From: Nocardiopsis sp. TSRI0078
Lineage (GTDB): Bacteria > Actinomycetota > Actinomycetes > Streptosporangiales > Streptosporangiaceae
Reading direction: 5' to 3'
NCBI RefSeq assembly: GCF_001905145.1
Contig: NZ_LWLB01000004.1
Location: forward strand, 146,856 to 210,855
Length of the DNA stretch: 64,000 nt
A model generated the notes under the pieces. The model worked only from the letters and a program-made list of their open reading frames with translations. It was not told the DNA's origin and made no database searches. Positions 9,101 through 18,042 of this stretch are shown here, one piece after another. Numbering within the stretch: position 1 is the first letter of the stretch; every line of letters starts with the position of its first letter. A program made the position numbers and the translations under genes.

Positions 9101-10604
9101 GCGCGCCCTCCCACGTCTGCACCCGTCGACCGAGGCCGTCGTAGACGTAGGAGACCGTGGTGCCGTTGGCGTCGGTGGTGGAGACCAGCTGGTCGAGGTC
9201 GTCGTAGACGCTGGTGGTGGTCCCGGTGTCGGGGTCGTGCACGGCCACCTGGCGCCCCCGGGGGTCGTACATGCCGAAGTGGCCGCCGGCGACCGGATCG
9301 CCGAGGGCGTCGTGTCCGGAGCGGTCCAGGTCGATCCGCTCGTCCACGGTCCCGGTGAGCGGGTGGAAGACCTGCGCCAGACCCGCGGCCCGCTCTTCGC
9401 CGACCGTGTGGCCGGGCGTGCCCGCGACGAGCTTGACCGAGGTGTCGGTGGCGTTCCGTCCGGGAGCGGTGTCGACCAGGCGCACGTGCTGGCCGAGGAA
9501 GCCGGAGCTCTGGGCCAAATCCATGCCACCGGTGTTGCGGACCACCGCGAGGACCTGGCTCCGGGTACCGTCCGCCTCGGATCTGAAGACGTGGACACCG
9601 CCGGTGTCGGTCTCTCCGTCGCCCAGGTCCTCCCCGGGGGATCCGACGGCGATCATGGTCTCCTGGACACCACCCGCGGTGCGGTAGTCGATGGCGTCGA
9701 CGGCGGTGCTGGTACGGTCCCCGGCCTCGGATGCCCCGCTCACCCCGCCGGGCAGCTCCGAGTCCTGGTAGAGGTCGCCCACGTAGTCCGGACGGTCACC
9801 GGCCTGCTCGTGGTTGAACAGGTGGACGGTCCCGGCGAACTCCTCGGAGCCGATGGCCTCCCCCGGGGCACCGACCGCGATGAGGGTGTCGCCGGCCGCG
9901 ACGTCGAAGCCGTAGCGGTCGTTGACCTCGACCGTGCCGCGCACACCGTCGGTGTCCTGGTGGAAGGAGGCGGTGTGGTCGCCCCGGACGTACTGGACGT
10001 AGCCGGCGTCCTCGGAGTCCCCGACGGACTCCCCGGGGATCCCGATGACGGCGTAGAAGGTCCCGTCGGCGGCGTTGCCCGCCGCGACGGCGTGGCCGAA
10101 CCAGTCCCCGGCCTCCGGGCCTCCTCCGAACCCGGCGGTGTCCTGGTCCCAGAGCTTGGCCGCAGCGCCCTGGCCCAGGCCGTCGGGGGATCCGTGGACC
10201 ACCATGACCGCACCGGCCTCGTCCCTGTCGTCGACCTCCTCGTAGGGCAGGCCCACGATCAGGTCGGCGCAGCCGTCACCGTCGTGGTCGAAGGTGTCCA
10301 TGACCTCGCCGAAGCGGTCACCTTGTCCCGGCTCACCGGGGACGGCGCCGGTTCCCCTCTCCAGGAGGGCCGGCTCCCGCTCGCCGCCGTAGGCCACGGT
10401 GATCCGTCCGGCGCGCTCGTTGCCGTCGACGGGGGCGTCGGGGTCGCCGATCACCAGGTCGGGGATCCCGTCGCCGTCGAAGTCGGACGCGGTACCGCCC
10501 GCACAGGTGTCGGCCGCGGCCGGGGAGGCGCCGAGGGAGGCCAGGAGCACGGCCGCGGCGGCCGGTACGGCGCACACGCGTACCGCGGTGGTGGGGGATG
10601 TCAT
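6186..10604 (-). CDS. Secreted FG-GAP/RHS polymorphic toxin with HINT and deaminase-like tip
   Basis: A 1472-residue export protein. In order: Sec signal peptide (1-32, ending AAA-DT); FG-GAP/integrin-type beta-propeller (about 35-440) with calcium loops such as DFDGDGIPDLVIG and DHDGDGCADLIVG; RHS/YD repeats (about 445-940); the RHS core end GRFISADP to DPTGLW (about 957-994); two Gly/Ala-rich hydrophobic stretches (about 1018-1110); a Pro-rich linker; a HINT self-cleaving domain beginning at the Cys of CKNSFVPGTGVLMADGS (about 1173) and ending HNC (about 1342); and a 130-residue tip. The tip has H1410-A-E1412 and C1435-S-A-C1438, the zinc site of the cytidine-deaminase fold, so it is probably a nucleic-acid or nucleotide deaminase. 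The ATG has an AGGA site. It lies in an island with its putative immunity gene. Confidence 0.85.
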   Translation of the reverse strand: MTSPTTAVRVCAVPAAAAVLLASLGASPAAADTCAGGTASDFDGDGIPDLVIGDPDAPVDGNERAGRITVAYGGEREPALLERGTGAVPGEPGQGDRFGEVMDTFDHDGDGCADLIVGLPYEEVDDRDEAGAVMVVHGSPDGLGQGAAAKLWDQDTAGFGGGPEAGDWFGHAVAAGNAADGTFYAVIGIPGESVGDSEDAGYVQYVRGDHTASFHQDTDGVRGTVEVNDRYGFDVAAGDTLIAVGAPGEAIGSEEFAGTVHLFNHEQAGDRPDYVGDLYQDSELPGGVSGASEAGDRTSTAVDAIDYRTAGGVQETMIAVGSPGEDLGDGETDTGGVHVFRSEADGTRSQVLAVVRNTGGMDLAQSSGFLGQHVRLVDTAPGRNATDTSVKLVAGTPGHTVGEERAAGLAQVFHPLTGTVDERIDLDRSGHDALGDPVAGGHFGMYDPRGRQVAVHDPDTGTTTSVYDDLDQLVSTTDANGTTVSYVYDGLGRRVQTWEGAPGEGTKLTSYQYDTRLKGQLFIQTRHTPEGDFRIGIVGQDRLDRPTNILYGVPDSQGALAGNYEFSISYNVDGTVQGMGLPAAGGLSAESTVIEYDEIGRPVSLSGDDSYVTRTEYNQLGQVLQMELAAGSGPKAWITNEFEKGTQRLLGTRVDRQGGAAPLLDTGYTYDDAGNVLSVTDSPEGGATETQCFTYDPLLQLTEAWTLPHEDPGGCDAAPTASSVGGPAAYWHSYEYDDAGNRVSETLHGVTGAGNDAVRDYTYPDQGQDQPNTVREVVEQTPQGDTLSVFDYDAAGNTVVRELAGERQELSWTPEGRLDTVSTDAGDTSFTYTADGDRLMYSTPEADTLYLPGMELRADRFTGEVEATRYYEHGGQTVAVRTPDRLDLLASDHQGTGQVAMDADSEQSVRRYLTPFGEGRGSSGGAWPDDKGFLGKTVDASTGLTLVGAREYDAALGRFISADPVVDPSDPLQMNGYAYANNSPLTFSDPTGLWLSNAWDKVKSGASKVGKAVKSGYKSTKKWVKKNKSTIVSVGVGIAVGVGCTALTGGAGAIGCAALGGAVSGLVQYGMDTPRNNWSWGGAATATVIGGALGAAGGAIGGRIAGAIGSRFSSWASSAGSRSGASSWARWGAKPRTPQPPPPPKPPRPTPTSTTPRPAPVSSAPTSAARGGCKNSFVPGTGVLMADGSTKAIEDVEVGDEVVATDPETGEQGARTVAATIVGEGAKTLVQITVDPTTEREAPEEGESAGSESASEIPGPVAVGDVIVATDGHPFWVPELDAWVDAVDLAPGMWLQTSSGTWVQVSAVEVDTQIATVRNLTVTDLHTYHVAAGENQLLNHNCGGELLDRARDLYGTLGEDSATVAVARVSSGGKTQTWVATNLRGIPDAWRGGNSPLSGTGEIFKPGVGHAEQTIMNSLRPGQVLEAMASSTRMCSACFNGAVGRGMSPSNIGMGRGVSPSGNTPWRVVFRR

Positions 10605-10912
10605 CTACGGGTTCCTAGCGGGGCAGGGCACGGACAGGCCGGAGCGCTAAGGAACGAATAAAACGGGACTATAACGACAAAAGGTATTCAATGCCGCGAT
10701 TATTTATACATCAGACAAAAGCGCTCGCACGCGGCCACATGTCCCCCCTGGTAGCGAAAACGGGGCACTCCTCCGCATTCCACTCCGGAGCCGAACCAGG
10801 TCGTATATGAAAGCGTTATACACCGAAGGCGAACCACCCGGCACGGCGGGCGGGTACGGGACGCGGCCCGCCCTTCGCCCCCGCCGTCGTCCCGCCGGGG
10901 CGGCGGGTCCCC
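10605..10912. other. AT-rich intergenic region upstream of the RHS toxin gene
   Basis: About 300 nt without a gene, with an unusually AT-rich block (about 10655-10715) containing TATAAC, TTATTTATACA and A runs, immediately upstream of the toxin gene. It should contain its promoter and could be a target of AT-binding silencers such as Lsr2. The right end carries the 3' hairpin of tatD. Confidence 0.55.
10848..10873 (-). terminator. GC hairpin after tatD
   Basis: GGGCGGG (10848-10854) can pair with CCCGCCC (10867-10873), 40 nt beyond the tatD stop. No T tract is present, so the assignment is tentative. Confidence 0.35.
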
Positions 10913-11842
10913 TCAGGCCCCGAACCCGAAGGCCCGCCGCGCGTTGTCCGCGATGATCCCCGCCAGCTCGTCCTCGTCCATGCCCTTGGTCCCGGCCAGC
11001 GCCCGCAGCGTGTGCGGAACGAGGTAGGGGGCGTTGGGGCGGCCGCGGTAGGGCTTGGGGGTGAGGAAGGGCGCGTCGGTCTCCACCAGCATCAGCTCCG
11101 GCGGCGCCACCGCGGCCGCCTCGCGCAGCGACTCGGCGCTGGCGAAGGTGACGTTGCCCGCGAAGCTCATGAAGTAGCCGTGCTCGGCGCACACCTTGGC
11201 CATGTCGGCGTCGCCGGAGAAGCAGTGGAAGACCACCCTGTCCGGGGCGCCCTCCTCGGCCAGGACCCGCAGCACGTCCTCGTGGGCGTCCCGGTCGTGG
11301 ATCATCACGGCCTTGCCGTGGCGCTTGGCGATACCGATGTGGCGCCGGAAGGACTCCTCCTGGGCCCGCCTGCCCTCGGGGCCGGTGCGGAAGGTGTCCA
11401 TGCCGGTCTCGCCGACCGCGACGACCTGGGGCAGGGCGGCCAGTTCGTCGATCCCGGCCAGCTGCGCCTCCAGCTCCGCCAGGCCCCCGGGCTCGCGGAG
11501 CTTGCCCGCCCAGTCGGTGTCGTCCACCTCCACGCCCTGGGCGCCGTCGCCGTGCACGACGCGCGGCGCCTCGTTGGGGTGCAGTGCCACGGCCGCCCAC
11601 ACCCTGCCCGGGTGCGCGGCGGCGACCTCGGCCGCCCAGCGCGACGAGGGCAGGTCCACGCCCACCTGGACGAGCGGGGTCACCCCGACGCCCTCGGCCG
11701 TGGCGATGATCTCCTCGACCTCCGGGGTCTGCATGTCCATGTGGGTGTGGCTGTCGGCCACCGGGACACGCAGGGGCTCGGGTACCGGCGGGGGCGTCTG
11801 CTCGTTGCGCTCCCTGACCGCTTTCCCGCTGCGCTTGCCCAT
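10913..11842 (-). CDS. tatD: TatD-family metal-dependent hydrolase
   Basis: A TIM-barrel DNase/hydrolase of the amidohydrolase superfamily, 309 residues with a slightly extended basic N-terminus. Motifs: SHTHMDM (first metal His pair), GETGMD (Glu ligand), VMIHDRDAHED, FHCFSGD (His ligand) and LVETDAPFLTP near the end (Asp ligand), all as in TatD/YcfH. I chose the ATG at 11842, which has GGAGG at 9 nt; a GTG two codons earlier is too close to that site. It follows metG on the same strand with a 98-nt gap, the conserved actinobacterial metG-tatD order. Exonuclease function in DNA repair or turnover is known for the family, not shown here. Confidence 0.9.
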   Translation of the reverse strand: MGKRSGKAVRERNEQTPPPVPEPLRVPVADSHTHMDMQTPEVEEIIATAEGVGVTPLVQVGVDLPSSRWAAEVAAAHPGRVWAAVALHPNEAPRVVHGDGAQGVEVDDTDWAGKLREPGGLAELEAQLAGIDELAALPQVVAVGETGMDTFRTGPEGRRAQEESFRRHIGIAKRHGKAVMIHDRDAHEDVLRVLAEEGAPDRVVFHCFSGDADMAKVCAEHGYFMSFAGNVTFASAESLREAAAVAPPELMLVETDAPFLTPKPYRGRPNAPYLVPHTLRALAGTKGMDEDELAGIIADNARRAFGFGA

Positions 11843-11940
11843 GTTCACGTTCCTCCACGAAGGCGCGCCGACGGGCGGGACGCCCGTCGGCGCTGTCGTT
11901 CCAGGTCTTCCGCGACGGCCGGGGCCCTCCTCGGGGGGAC

Positions 11941-13758
11941 CTACCCGGCGGCGCCCTCCAGGCGGGCCAGCTCCTCGTCCACCACCGACGGGTCGAGCTT
12001 GGCGAACAGCGGCTCCGGACGGCTGAGCGGGGTGCCCGCCGCGATCGGCCTGGACTCCCAGCGCGCCTCGTCGTCGGCGTAGTCCCCGGTGATGACCGGG
12101 TAGTCCACCTCCTCCTCCGAGCCGCCGATGGTGTCATGGCCGGTGTCGATGCGGGGCATGCCCGTCCAGGTGCCGGTACCGCCGAGCATCGCGTACACCT
12201 TGTTCGCCGACTCGGGCAGGTACGGGGTGAGCAGCGTGTTGGCGTCCTGGACCAGCTGGAGGGCCACGTGGAGCACGGTGGCCATCCGATCGGGGTCGGT
12301 CTTCCTCAGCACCCACGGGGCCTGGTCGGAGATGTACTTGTTGGCCTCGGCCACGGTGCGCATGGCCTCCTGCAGCCCCGCCTTGAACTGGGACCGCTCC
12401 AGACGCTCGCCGACCCTGGCGAAGGCGGCCCTGGAGTCCTCCAGCACCCGGCGGTCCTCGTCGGTCAGCTCGCCGGCGGCCGGGATCTCGCCCAGGTTCT
12501 TGGCCGCCATCGAGATGGAGCGGTTGACCAGGTTGCCCCAGGCCGCCACCAGCTCGTCGTTGTTGCGGCGCACGAACTCGGCCCAGGTGAAGTCGGTGTC
12601 CTGGGTCTCGGGCCCGGCGGCCATGATGTAGTAGCGCAGCGCGTCGGCCGAGTAGCGCTCCAGGAAGTCGCGCACGTAGATCACCACGCGGCGCGAGGAG
12701 GAGAACTTGCGCCCCTCCATGGTGAGGAACTCGCTGGAGACCACCTCGGTGGGCACGTCGAGCCCGCCCAGCGGCCCGGGATCGCCGTTCCGGTCGCCCT
12801 CGCCGTTGTGGCCCAGCAGGATCGCGGGCCAGACCACCGAGTGGAAGACGATGTTGTCCTTGCCCATGAAGTAGTAGGACCGGGCCTCGTCGCCCTGCCA
12901 CCAGCGGCGCCAGGCGTCGGGCTCCCCGATGCGCCTGGCCCACTCCACCGACGCGGACAGGTAGCCGATGACCGCGTCGAACCACACGTACAGGCGCTTG
13001 TTGGCGTTGTCGCTCCAGCCCTCCAGCGGTACGGGCACACCCCAGTTGAGGTCCCGGGTGACCGCGCGCGGCTGGAGGTCCTCCACCAGGTTCAGGGAGA
13101 ACTTGAGGACGTTGGGCCGCCACTCGCCCTCCTTGCCCTTGAGCCAGGTCGTGAGGGCGTCGGCGAAGGCGGGCAGGTCGAGCATGAAGTGCTCGGTGTC
13201 CACGAACTCGGGCGTCTCGCCGTTGATCCGCGAACGGGGCGAGATGAGGTCGATGGGGTCGAGCTGGTTGCCGCAGTTGTCGCACTGGTCGCCGCGCGCG
13301 CCGTCGTAGCCGCAGATCGGGCAGACGCCCTCGATGTAGCGGTCCGGGAGCGTGCGGCCGGTGGACGGGGAGACCGCGCCCTTGGTGGTGTGGGCGAAGA
13401 CGTACCCGTTCTCGTACAGCGCTGTGAACAGCTGCTGGGCGACGGCGTAGTGGTTGCCGGTGGTGGTGCGGGTGAACAGGTCGTAGGACAGGCCGAGGCC
13501 GACGAGGTCCTCGGCGATGATCCGGTTGTAGCGGTCGGCCAGCTCCCTGGGGCTCACGCCCTCCTGGTCGGCCAGCACCTGGACCGGGGTGCCGTGCTCG
13601 TCGGTGCCGCTGACCATCAGCACGTGGTTGCCCGACATTCGCTGGAAGCGGGAGAAGACGTCGGAGGGCACTCCGAAGCCGGACACGTGGCCGATGTGGC
13701 GCGGTCCGTTGGCGTAGGGCCAGGCGACCGCGGTCAGGATGTGGCGATTCGACGACAT
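11941..13758 (-). CDS. metG: Methionyl-tRNA synthetase
   Basis: Charges initiator and elongator tRNA-Met with methionine. The class I signatures are present: HIGH at residues 21-24 (PRHIGHVSG) and the KMSKS loop in the form KFSSS ([10 protein letters not shown]). The inserted zinc knuckle is CPICG...CDNCG. The protein is 605 residues, with the anticodon-binding helical domain after about residue 380 and no C-terminal tRNA-binding EMAP domain, as usual for the actinobacterial form. The ATG start at 13758 is followed immediately by the Rossmann strand. It is the upstream gene of the metG-tatD pair. Confidence 0.95.
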   Translation of the reverse strand: MSSNRHILTAVAWPYANGPRHIGHVSGFGVPSDVFSRFQRMSGNHVLMVSGTDEHGTPVQVLADQEGVSPRELADRYNRIIAEDLVGLGLSYDLFTRTTTGNHYAVAQQLFTALYENGYVFAHTTKGAVSPSTGRTLPDRYIEGVCPICGYDGARGDQCDNCGNQLDPIDLISPRSRINGETPEFVDTEHFMLDLPAFADALTTWLKGKEGEWRPNVLKFSLNLVEDLQPRAVTRDLNWGVPVPLEGWSDNANKRLYVWFDAVIGYLSASVEWARRIGEPDAWRRWWQGDEARSYYFMGKDNIVFHSVVWPAILLGHNGEGDRNGDPGPLGGLDVPTEVVSSEFLTMEGRKFSSSRRVVIYVRDFLERYSADALRYYIMAAGPETQDTDFTWAEFVRRNNDELVAAWGNLVNRSISMAAKNLGEIPAAGELTDEDRRVLEDSRAAFARVGERLERSQFKAGLQEAMRTVAEANKYISDQAPWVLRKTDPDRMATVLHVALQLVQDANTLLTPYLPESANKVYAMLGGTGTWTGMPRIDTGHDTIGGSEEEVDYPVITGDYADDEARWESRPIAAGTPLSRPEPLFAKLDPSVVDEELARLEGAAG

Positions 13759-13993
13759 GATCCAAGCCTAAAGGGGTCGGCGGCCTGCCGCGCACGCCTT
13801 TCCCGCGTGGTGCCGCACGCCGGCCCCCGTGCGGTGCCGCGCGGGGGCCGGTGCGGTTCCGTACCCGGAGCTAAGGGACATTCCCCCGGGGTTGCCCCTG
13901 CCCTTATGCTCTGCTGGACGGGCCGTGCGCCACCGGGGCGCGCGGCGGCGGACAGCGTCCTCTCCCCGGTTCCTACCTGAGGCGGTGGTCACC

Positions 13994-14440
13994 ATGGTTA
14001 CCGGTGCCCTACCCCGCCCTGCCCGGCACACCACCGCGCTGCTCACCAGCGTGGTGCTGCTCGTCATCCTGTCCTTCCCCGTCGCCTCCGGCCTGGGGCG
14101 GCCGTCCTCACCGCCCCTGCCGCCGCACGGTCTGCTCAGTGCTCCCGAGCACGCGCGGGACCGGGCGGCCGAGCAGGACCGGGCGACCCCGCGCGAGCGC
14201 GCGGACCTGGCCGGGAACCCGATGGTGACCGTCGGACCGCCCGCCTCCACCTGCGACCAGCGCTCGGTGCTGCGCGAGCTCCCGGACGCCGTGCCCAGCT
14301 GCGCGCTGCGCCTGGCGGTGTGGGACCAGCCCTGGTGGCCGCTGCCGCCCCCCGCGTCCGACCCCGTTCCCGAACAGGCCGCCCGCGGGGAGCTGCCGCC
14401 GACCCGGGCTCCCCCTCTCGCCGCGAACACCACCGTCTGA
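13994..14440 (+). CDS. Small single-pass membrane or exported protein, unknown
   Basis: A 148-residue protein starting at ATG 13994 with GAGGCGG upstream. One hydrophobic segment at about residues 16-34 (HTTALLTSVVLLVILSFPVA) would anchor or export it; the rest is Pro/Arg/Ala-rich with one Cys pair (residues about 98-115) and low complexity. I do not recognise a domain. It sits divergently from metG and about 70 nt upstream of secDF, so it may share a transcript with secDF. Confidence 0.6.
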   Translation: MVTGALPRPARHTTALLTSVVLLVILSFPVASGLGRPSSPPLPPHGLLSAPEHARDRAAEQDRATPRERADLAGNPMVTVGPPASTCDQRSVLRELPDAVPSCALRLAVWDQPWWPLPPPASDPVPEQAARGELPPTRAPPLAANTTV

Positions 14441-14512
14441 CCATCCCGGACGCACCCCCGGATCTGGCACGCGTCCGGATTTCCCGTATTCGCAGTGAGA
14501 GGTACCAACCCC

Positions 14513-17170
14513 TTGTCCAGTCAAACGGGAGCCGGAGGGCGCTGGACACGCGCTCTCATCTCCCTTCTCGTCATCCTCGTCGCGTTCGGCGCGGCGTGGT
14601 TCCTCCCGCCGCGCCTGGGGCTCGACCTCAGCGGCGGCACACAGATCGTCCTGGAGACCCAGGACGGCCCCGACGGCACACCGGCCGACTCCGAGAACAC
14701 CGACAAGGTCGTCGAGGTGCTGCGCCAGCGCATCGACAGCCTCGGTGTGGCCGAGGCGACCATGTCGCGCTCGGGCGAGAACCGGATCATCGTCGAACTG
14801 CCCGGTGTGCAGGACCCGGCGGAGGCCGCGAAGATCGTCGGCCAGACCGCCCAGCTGTCCTTCCACCCGGTGCTGGGCGTCGGCCAGCAGGGCGGCCAGG
14901 GCGTACAGGCCCCGCCGACCGGCGACTCCGCCAACGCGCCTGAGGCCCCCGCCGACGAGGCCCGGGCCCCGGCCGACACCGAGGGCGGCGGCGAGGCCGC
15001 GCCCGAGGGCGGTGAGGGCGGCGAGCAGGAGATGTCGCCCGAGCAGCTGGAAGAGCTCATGAGCGGCATGGACGGCCAGCAGCAGGCGCCCGGGGGCCCC
15101 ACCGCCGAGAACCCCGAAGACGTCGTGATGACCCTTCCGGACTCGGAGGGGACCAACCTCCAGCTCGGTGAGTCCGTCATCCAGGGCGACCAGGTGGCCA
15201 GCGCCGACGCGACGCTGGACAACGTCAACCGCGCCCAGTGGACGGTCAACGTCAACTTCAAGGGCGAGGGCCGCGACCAGTGGACCGAGCTGACCGCCGA
15301 CGCCGCCTGCTACCCGCAGGGCGACCCGCGCCGCCGGGTGGCGATCGTGCTGGACGAGCAGATCATCTCCGCCCCGGAGGTGAACCCGGAGTTCGCCTGT
15401 GACGTGGGCATGCCGGGCGGATCCACCACCATCACCAGCCCCAGCTTCACCAGCGAGTCCGCGAGCGAGCTGGCCGTGCTGATCGAGGGCGGTTCGCTGC
15501 CGCTGCCGGTCACCGAGGTCCAGCGCCAGACGGTCGGCCCGACCCTCGGTGCCGCCGCGATCCAGGCCAGCGCCATCGCCGCCGTCCTGGGCCTGGCGTT
15601 CACCGCGCTGTACATCACGCTGGTCTACCGCCTGGTCGGCTTCCTGGCCTCGCTCGCGCTGGCGTTCTACACGCTGATCGCCTACGGGGCCCTGGTCGCC
15701 ATCGGCGCCACGCTGACACTGCCGGGCCTGGCGGGCTTCGTGCTGGCGATCGGTATGGCCATCGACGCCAACGTGCTGATCTTCGAACGCGCGCGGGAGG
15801 AGTTCCAGCGTCAGACGAGGACCTACGAGGCGAACAAGTCCGCGGGCATGCGGGACGCCACCGAGGACGAGGCCGCCAAGGCCGGATCCGGGGCGCTCGC
15901 CCGGCGCCGCCGCCGGGCCATCCCGCCGAGCCTGGAGAAGGCGTTCGTCGAGGGCTCCCGCAAGGCGTGGAGCGCGGTCATCGACACCAACATCACCACG
16001 CTCATCGCCGCGGCCCTGCTGTTCATCTTCGCCTCGGGTACGGTCCAGGGCTTCGGTGTGACCCTGAGCATCGGCACCCTCGTCTCGATGTTCTCCGCGC
16101 TGGTCGTCGCGCGCGTGTTCGTCGAGTGGGCGGTACGCCGGGCGGTCGTCCGCAAGCACGCGGGGATCAGCGGCCTGAACAGGATCGGACGCGTCCGCAC
16201 CTGGCTGGTCGAGAAGAACCCCGACCTGATGAAGCACCGGAGCAAGGCCCTGGTCGTGGCCGGCCTGATCGTGGCGGCCGCGGTCGCCGCGCCGCTGATC
16301 CGCGACACCAACCTGGGTGTGGAGTTCACCGGCGGCCGCGTGATGGAGTACGAGGTCACCGGCGAGGAGGACATCTCGGTGAACGAGGCCCGCGAGCTCA
16401 TCTCCGGGCTCGACTTCCCGGGTTCGGACACCGCCGTGGTGCAGGAGTCCGGTGACAGCGACCTCGCGGTGCGCACCGGCGACATCTCCGACACCGACGC
16501 CGCGCAGATCACCGACGCCCTGGCCGACGAGACCGGCGGCGTGGAACGGGTCAGCGACGAGTTGATCGGCCCGAGCATGGGCGACGAACTGCGCAACCGC
16601 GCACTGATCGCCCTGGGCGCGGCCCTCGCGTTGCAGCTGGTCTACCTGGCCTGGCGCTTCCGCTGGTCGTTCGGTGTCTCCACCATGCTGTCGCTGGCGT
16701 TCAACCTGGCCCTGGTGATCGGCCTGTTCATCTGGTTGGGCAAGCCGATCGACGGCGTGTTCCTCGCCGCGCTGCTGAGCGTCATCGGCTTCACGGTCAA
16801 CGACACGGTGGTGGTGTTCGACCGGGTGCGCGACGAGTGGGCCAGGGACGAGAGGTCGACGTTCCCGGAGATCGCCAACCGCGCGGTGCTCAACACCCTG
16901 CCGCGTACCATCAACACCTCGGTCGGCGCGCTGATCATCCTGGGCTTCCTCACCTTCCTCGGCGGGTCCTCGCTCCAGGACTTCTCCATCGCCATGCTGG
17001 TCGGTCTGAGCACGGGTGTGCTCTCCACGGTGTTCGTCGCCGTGCCGCTGGCCATCTGGCTCCAGAGGTGGGACAGGACCGATCCGCCGCACGTGGTCAA
17101 GGAGCGCAAGGCCAAGCAGAGGGTCGCCGCCAAGGCCGCTCGCGAGGCCGACGACGGCGCGGTCGTGTAG
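14513..17170 (+). CDS. secDF: Fused protein-export membrane protein SecDF
   Basis: Uses the proton motive force to pull translocating preproteins across the membrane after SecA/SecYEG. The SecD half starts with one TM and the LGLDLSGGTQIVLE motif, then a large P1 periplasmic region and five TMs; the SecF half starts near residue 560 with VEFTGGRVMEYEV and again six TMs, giving about twelve in 885 residues. The P1 region has a Glu/Pro/Gly-rich low-complexity insert (about residues 120-200), common in actinobacteria. I prefer the TTG at 14513, 11 nt after GAGAGG; the GTG 18 nt earlier has no site. Separate secD and secF genes are more usual; no yajC is next to it. Confidence 0.9.
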   Translation: MSSQTGAGGRWTRALISLLVILVAFGAAWFLPPRLGLDLSGGTQIVLETQDGPDGTPADSENTDKVVEVLRQRIDSLGVAEATMSRSGENRIIVELPGVQDPAEAAKIVGQTAQLSFHPVLGVGQQGGQGVQAPPTGDSANAPEAPADEARAPADTEGGGEAAPEGGEGGEQEMSPEQLEELMSGMDGQQQAPGGPTAENPEDVVMTLPDSEGTNLQLGESVIQGDQVASADATLDNVNRAQWTVNVNFKGEGRDQWTELTADAACYPQGDPRRRVAIVLDEQIISAPEVNPEFACDVGMPGGSTTITSPSFTSESASELAVLIEGGSLPLPVTEVQRQTVGPTLGAAAIQASAIAAVLGLAFTALYITLVYRLVGFLASLALAFYTLIAYGALVAIGATLTLPGLAGFVLAIGMAIDANVLIFERAREEFQRQTRTYEANKSAGMRDATEDEAAKAGSGALARRRRRAIPPSLEKAFVEGSRKAWSAVIDTNITTLIAAALLFIFASGTVQGFGVTLSIGTLVSMFSALVVARVFVEWAVRRAVVRKHAGISGLNRIGRVRTWLVEKNPDLMKHRSKALVVAGLIVAAAVAAPLIRDTNLGVEFTGGRVMEYEVTGEEDISVNEARELISGLDFPGSDTAVVQESGDSDLAVRTGDISDTDAAQITDALADETGGVERVSDELIGPSMGDELRNRALIALGAALALQLVYLAWRFRWSFGVSTMLSLAFNLALVIGLFIWLGKPIDGVFLAALLSVIGFTVNDTVVVFDRVRDEWARDERSTFPEIANRAVLNTLPRTINTSVGALIILGFLTFLGGSSLQDFSIAMLVGLSTGVLSTVFVAVPLAIWLQRWDRTDPPHVVKERKAKQRVAAKAAREADDGAVV

Positions 17171-17190
17171 CGACCGCACCCGCTCCGGTA

Positions 17191-17222
17191 CGGGGCCCCG
17201 GGACCACGCGCCCGGGGCCCCG
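17191..17222. terminator. Bidirectional GC hairpin between convergent secDF and AIM24 genes
   Basis: CGGGGCCCCGGG (17191-17202) and CCCGGGGCCCCG (17211-17222) form a perfect 12-bp stem with an 8-nt loop. It lies 21 nt after the secDF stop and 18 nt before the convergent gene's stop, so it suits both. Confidence 0.6.
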
Positions 17223-17240
17223 CCCGCGTCCGGGGGGCGG

Positions 17241-17903
17241 TCAGCCCGCCTGGGCGGGCGCCGGGGCGCCCTCGGAGGCCTGCACCAGGACGAAGCCCCG
17301 CCCCTCGAAGGAGAGCTGGAAGGCCTCGCCGCTGCCCCGGCCGATGAGCGCTCCGGCCTTCATCGTGCGGCGCACGCCCGCGCGCAGCGAGGTGGACCAG
17401 GCGACCGCGGAGTCGGTGTCCACGAAGGTCGGCTGGTCGATGTCGAGCAGCACGGGGGCGCCGTGGCAGGCGATGGCCACCCTGCCGCGTCCGCTGAAGA
17501 CCGTGTTGAAGAGGCCGCCGGTCACCATGCCCGCGCCCTCGACCCGGCGGATGTCCCAGCTCAGCCCGGACTCGAAGGCGAGCACGTTGGTGCCGTTGAC
17601 CGTGAGCTGCTCGTCCTCCAGGTCGACCAGGTGGACGTCCCAGGCGTCGCGGGCCAGGAACACGTCGCCGCGCCCGGAGACCCGCATCAGCGGCAGCCCC
17701 TCCCCGGTGAAGGCCTTCTTGAAGAACTTTCCGACGCTGCCGGCCCCCTCGTAGGAGAAGTCGACCTGCCCCTGGTAGGCGACCATGGCGCCCTGCCGGG
17801 CGAAGAACTCGCCGTCGAGGCCCACCCGGAGCATCTTGTGGTTCTGCAGGTGCATCCCCGGCCGGCTGGTCTCCTGGGCCTGCTGGAAGAGCTGGCTTCT
17901 CAT
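17241..17903 (-). CDS. AIM24-family protein
   Basis: A 220-residue all-beta protein of the AIM24/TIGR00266-like family. The characteristic pieces are MHLQNHKMLRV, GEFFARQGAMVAYQG, the FKKAFTGEGLPLMRVSG block and GGLFNTVFSGRGRVAI near the middle. Bacterial members are unstudied; the yeast relative is a mitochondrial inner-membrane protein needed for respiratory complex integrity, which does not define the role here. The ATG at 17903 has GAGGAG at 9 nt. It lies downstream of rsmI on the same strand with a 139-nt gap holding a 16-bp tandem duplication, so it probably has its own promoter. Confidence 0.8.
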   Translation of the reverse strand: MRSQLFQQAQETSRPGMHLQNHKMLRVGLDGEFFARQGAMVAYQGQVDFSYEGAGSVGKFFKKAFTGEGLPLMRVSGRGDVFLARDAWDVHLVDLEDEQLTVNGTNVLAFESGLSWDIRRVEGAGMVTGGLFNTVFSGRGRVAIACHGAPVLLDIDQPTFVDTDSAVAWSTSLRAGVRRTMKAGALIGRGSGEAFQLSFEGRGFVLVQASEGAPAPAQAG

Positions 17904-17964
17904 GGAACGGTTCTCCTCTGCGGTCGGTGTCCACCAGGTCAGACGCGTCGCGCCGGGAAAGGTT

Positions 17965-17996
17965 CCGGCCCCTTTCGGTCCCGGCCCCTTCCGGTC
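17965..17996. repeat. Two tandem 16-nt repeats
   Basis: ccggcccctttcggtc (17965-17980) is followed directly by ccggccccttccggtc (17981-17996), 15 of 16 identical, in the promoter region of the AIM24 gene. It looks like a local slippage duplication; a regulatory role is possible but unsupported. Confidence 0.5.
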
Positions 17997-18042
17997 CCGC
18001 CGCGAGGCGGTCCGCACCCCTCCGGTGCGCCGGCCGCGGCCC

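Noticed and set aside
6585..10661. A 1358-codon open frame on the plus strand opposite the RHS toxin
   Set aside because: It is the antisense shadow of the strongly supported RHS gene; its Gly/Val/Arg-rich product has no domains.
13829..13993. Longer version of the small membrane protein at 13994
   Set aside because: The extra segment is Arg/Gly/Pro-rich and lacks a ribosome site; ATG 13994 has one and places the TM near the N-terminus.
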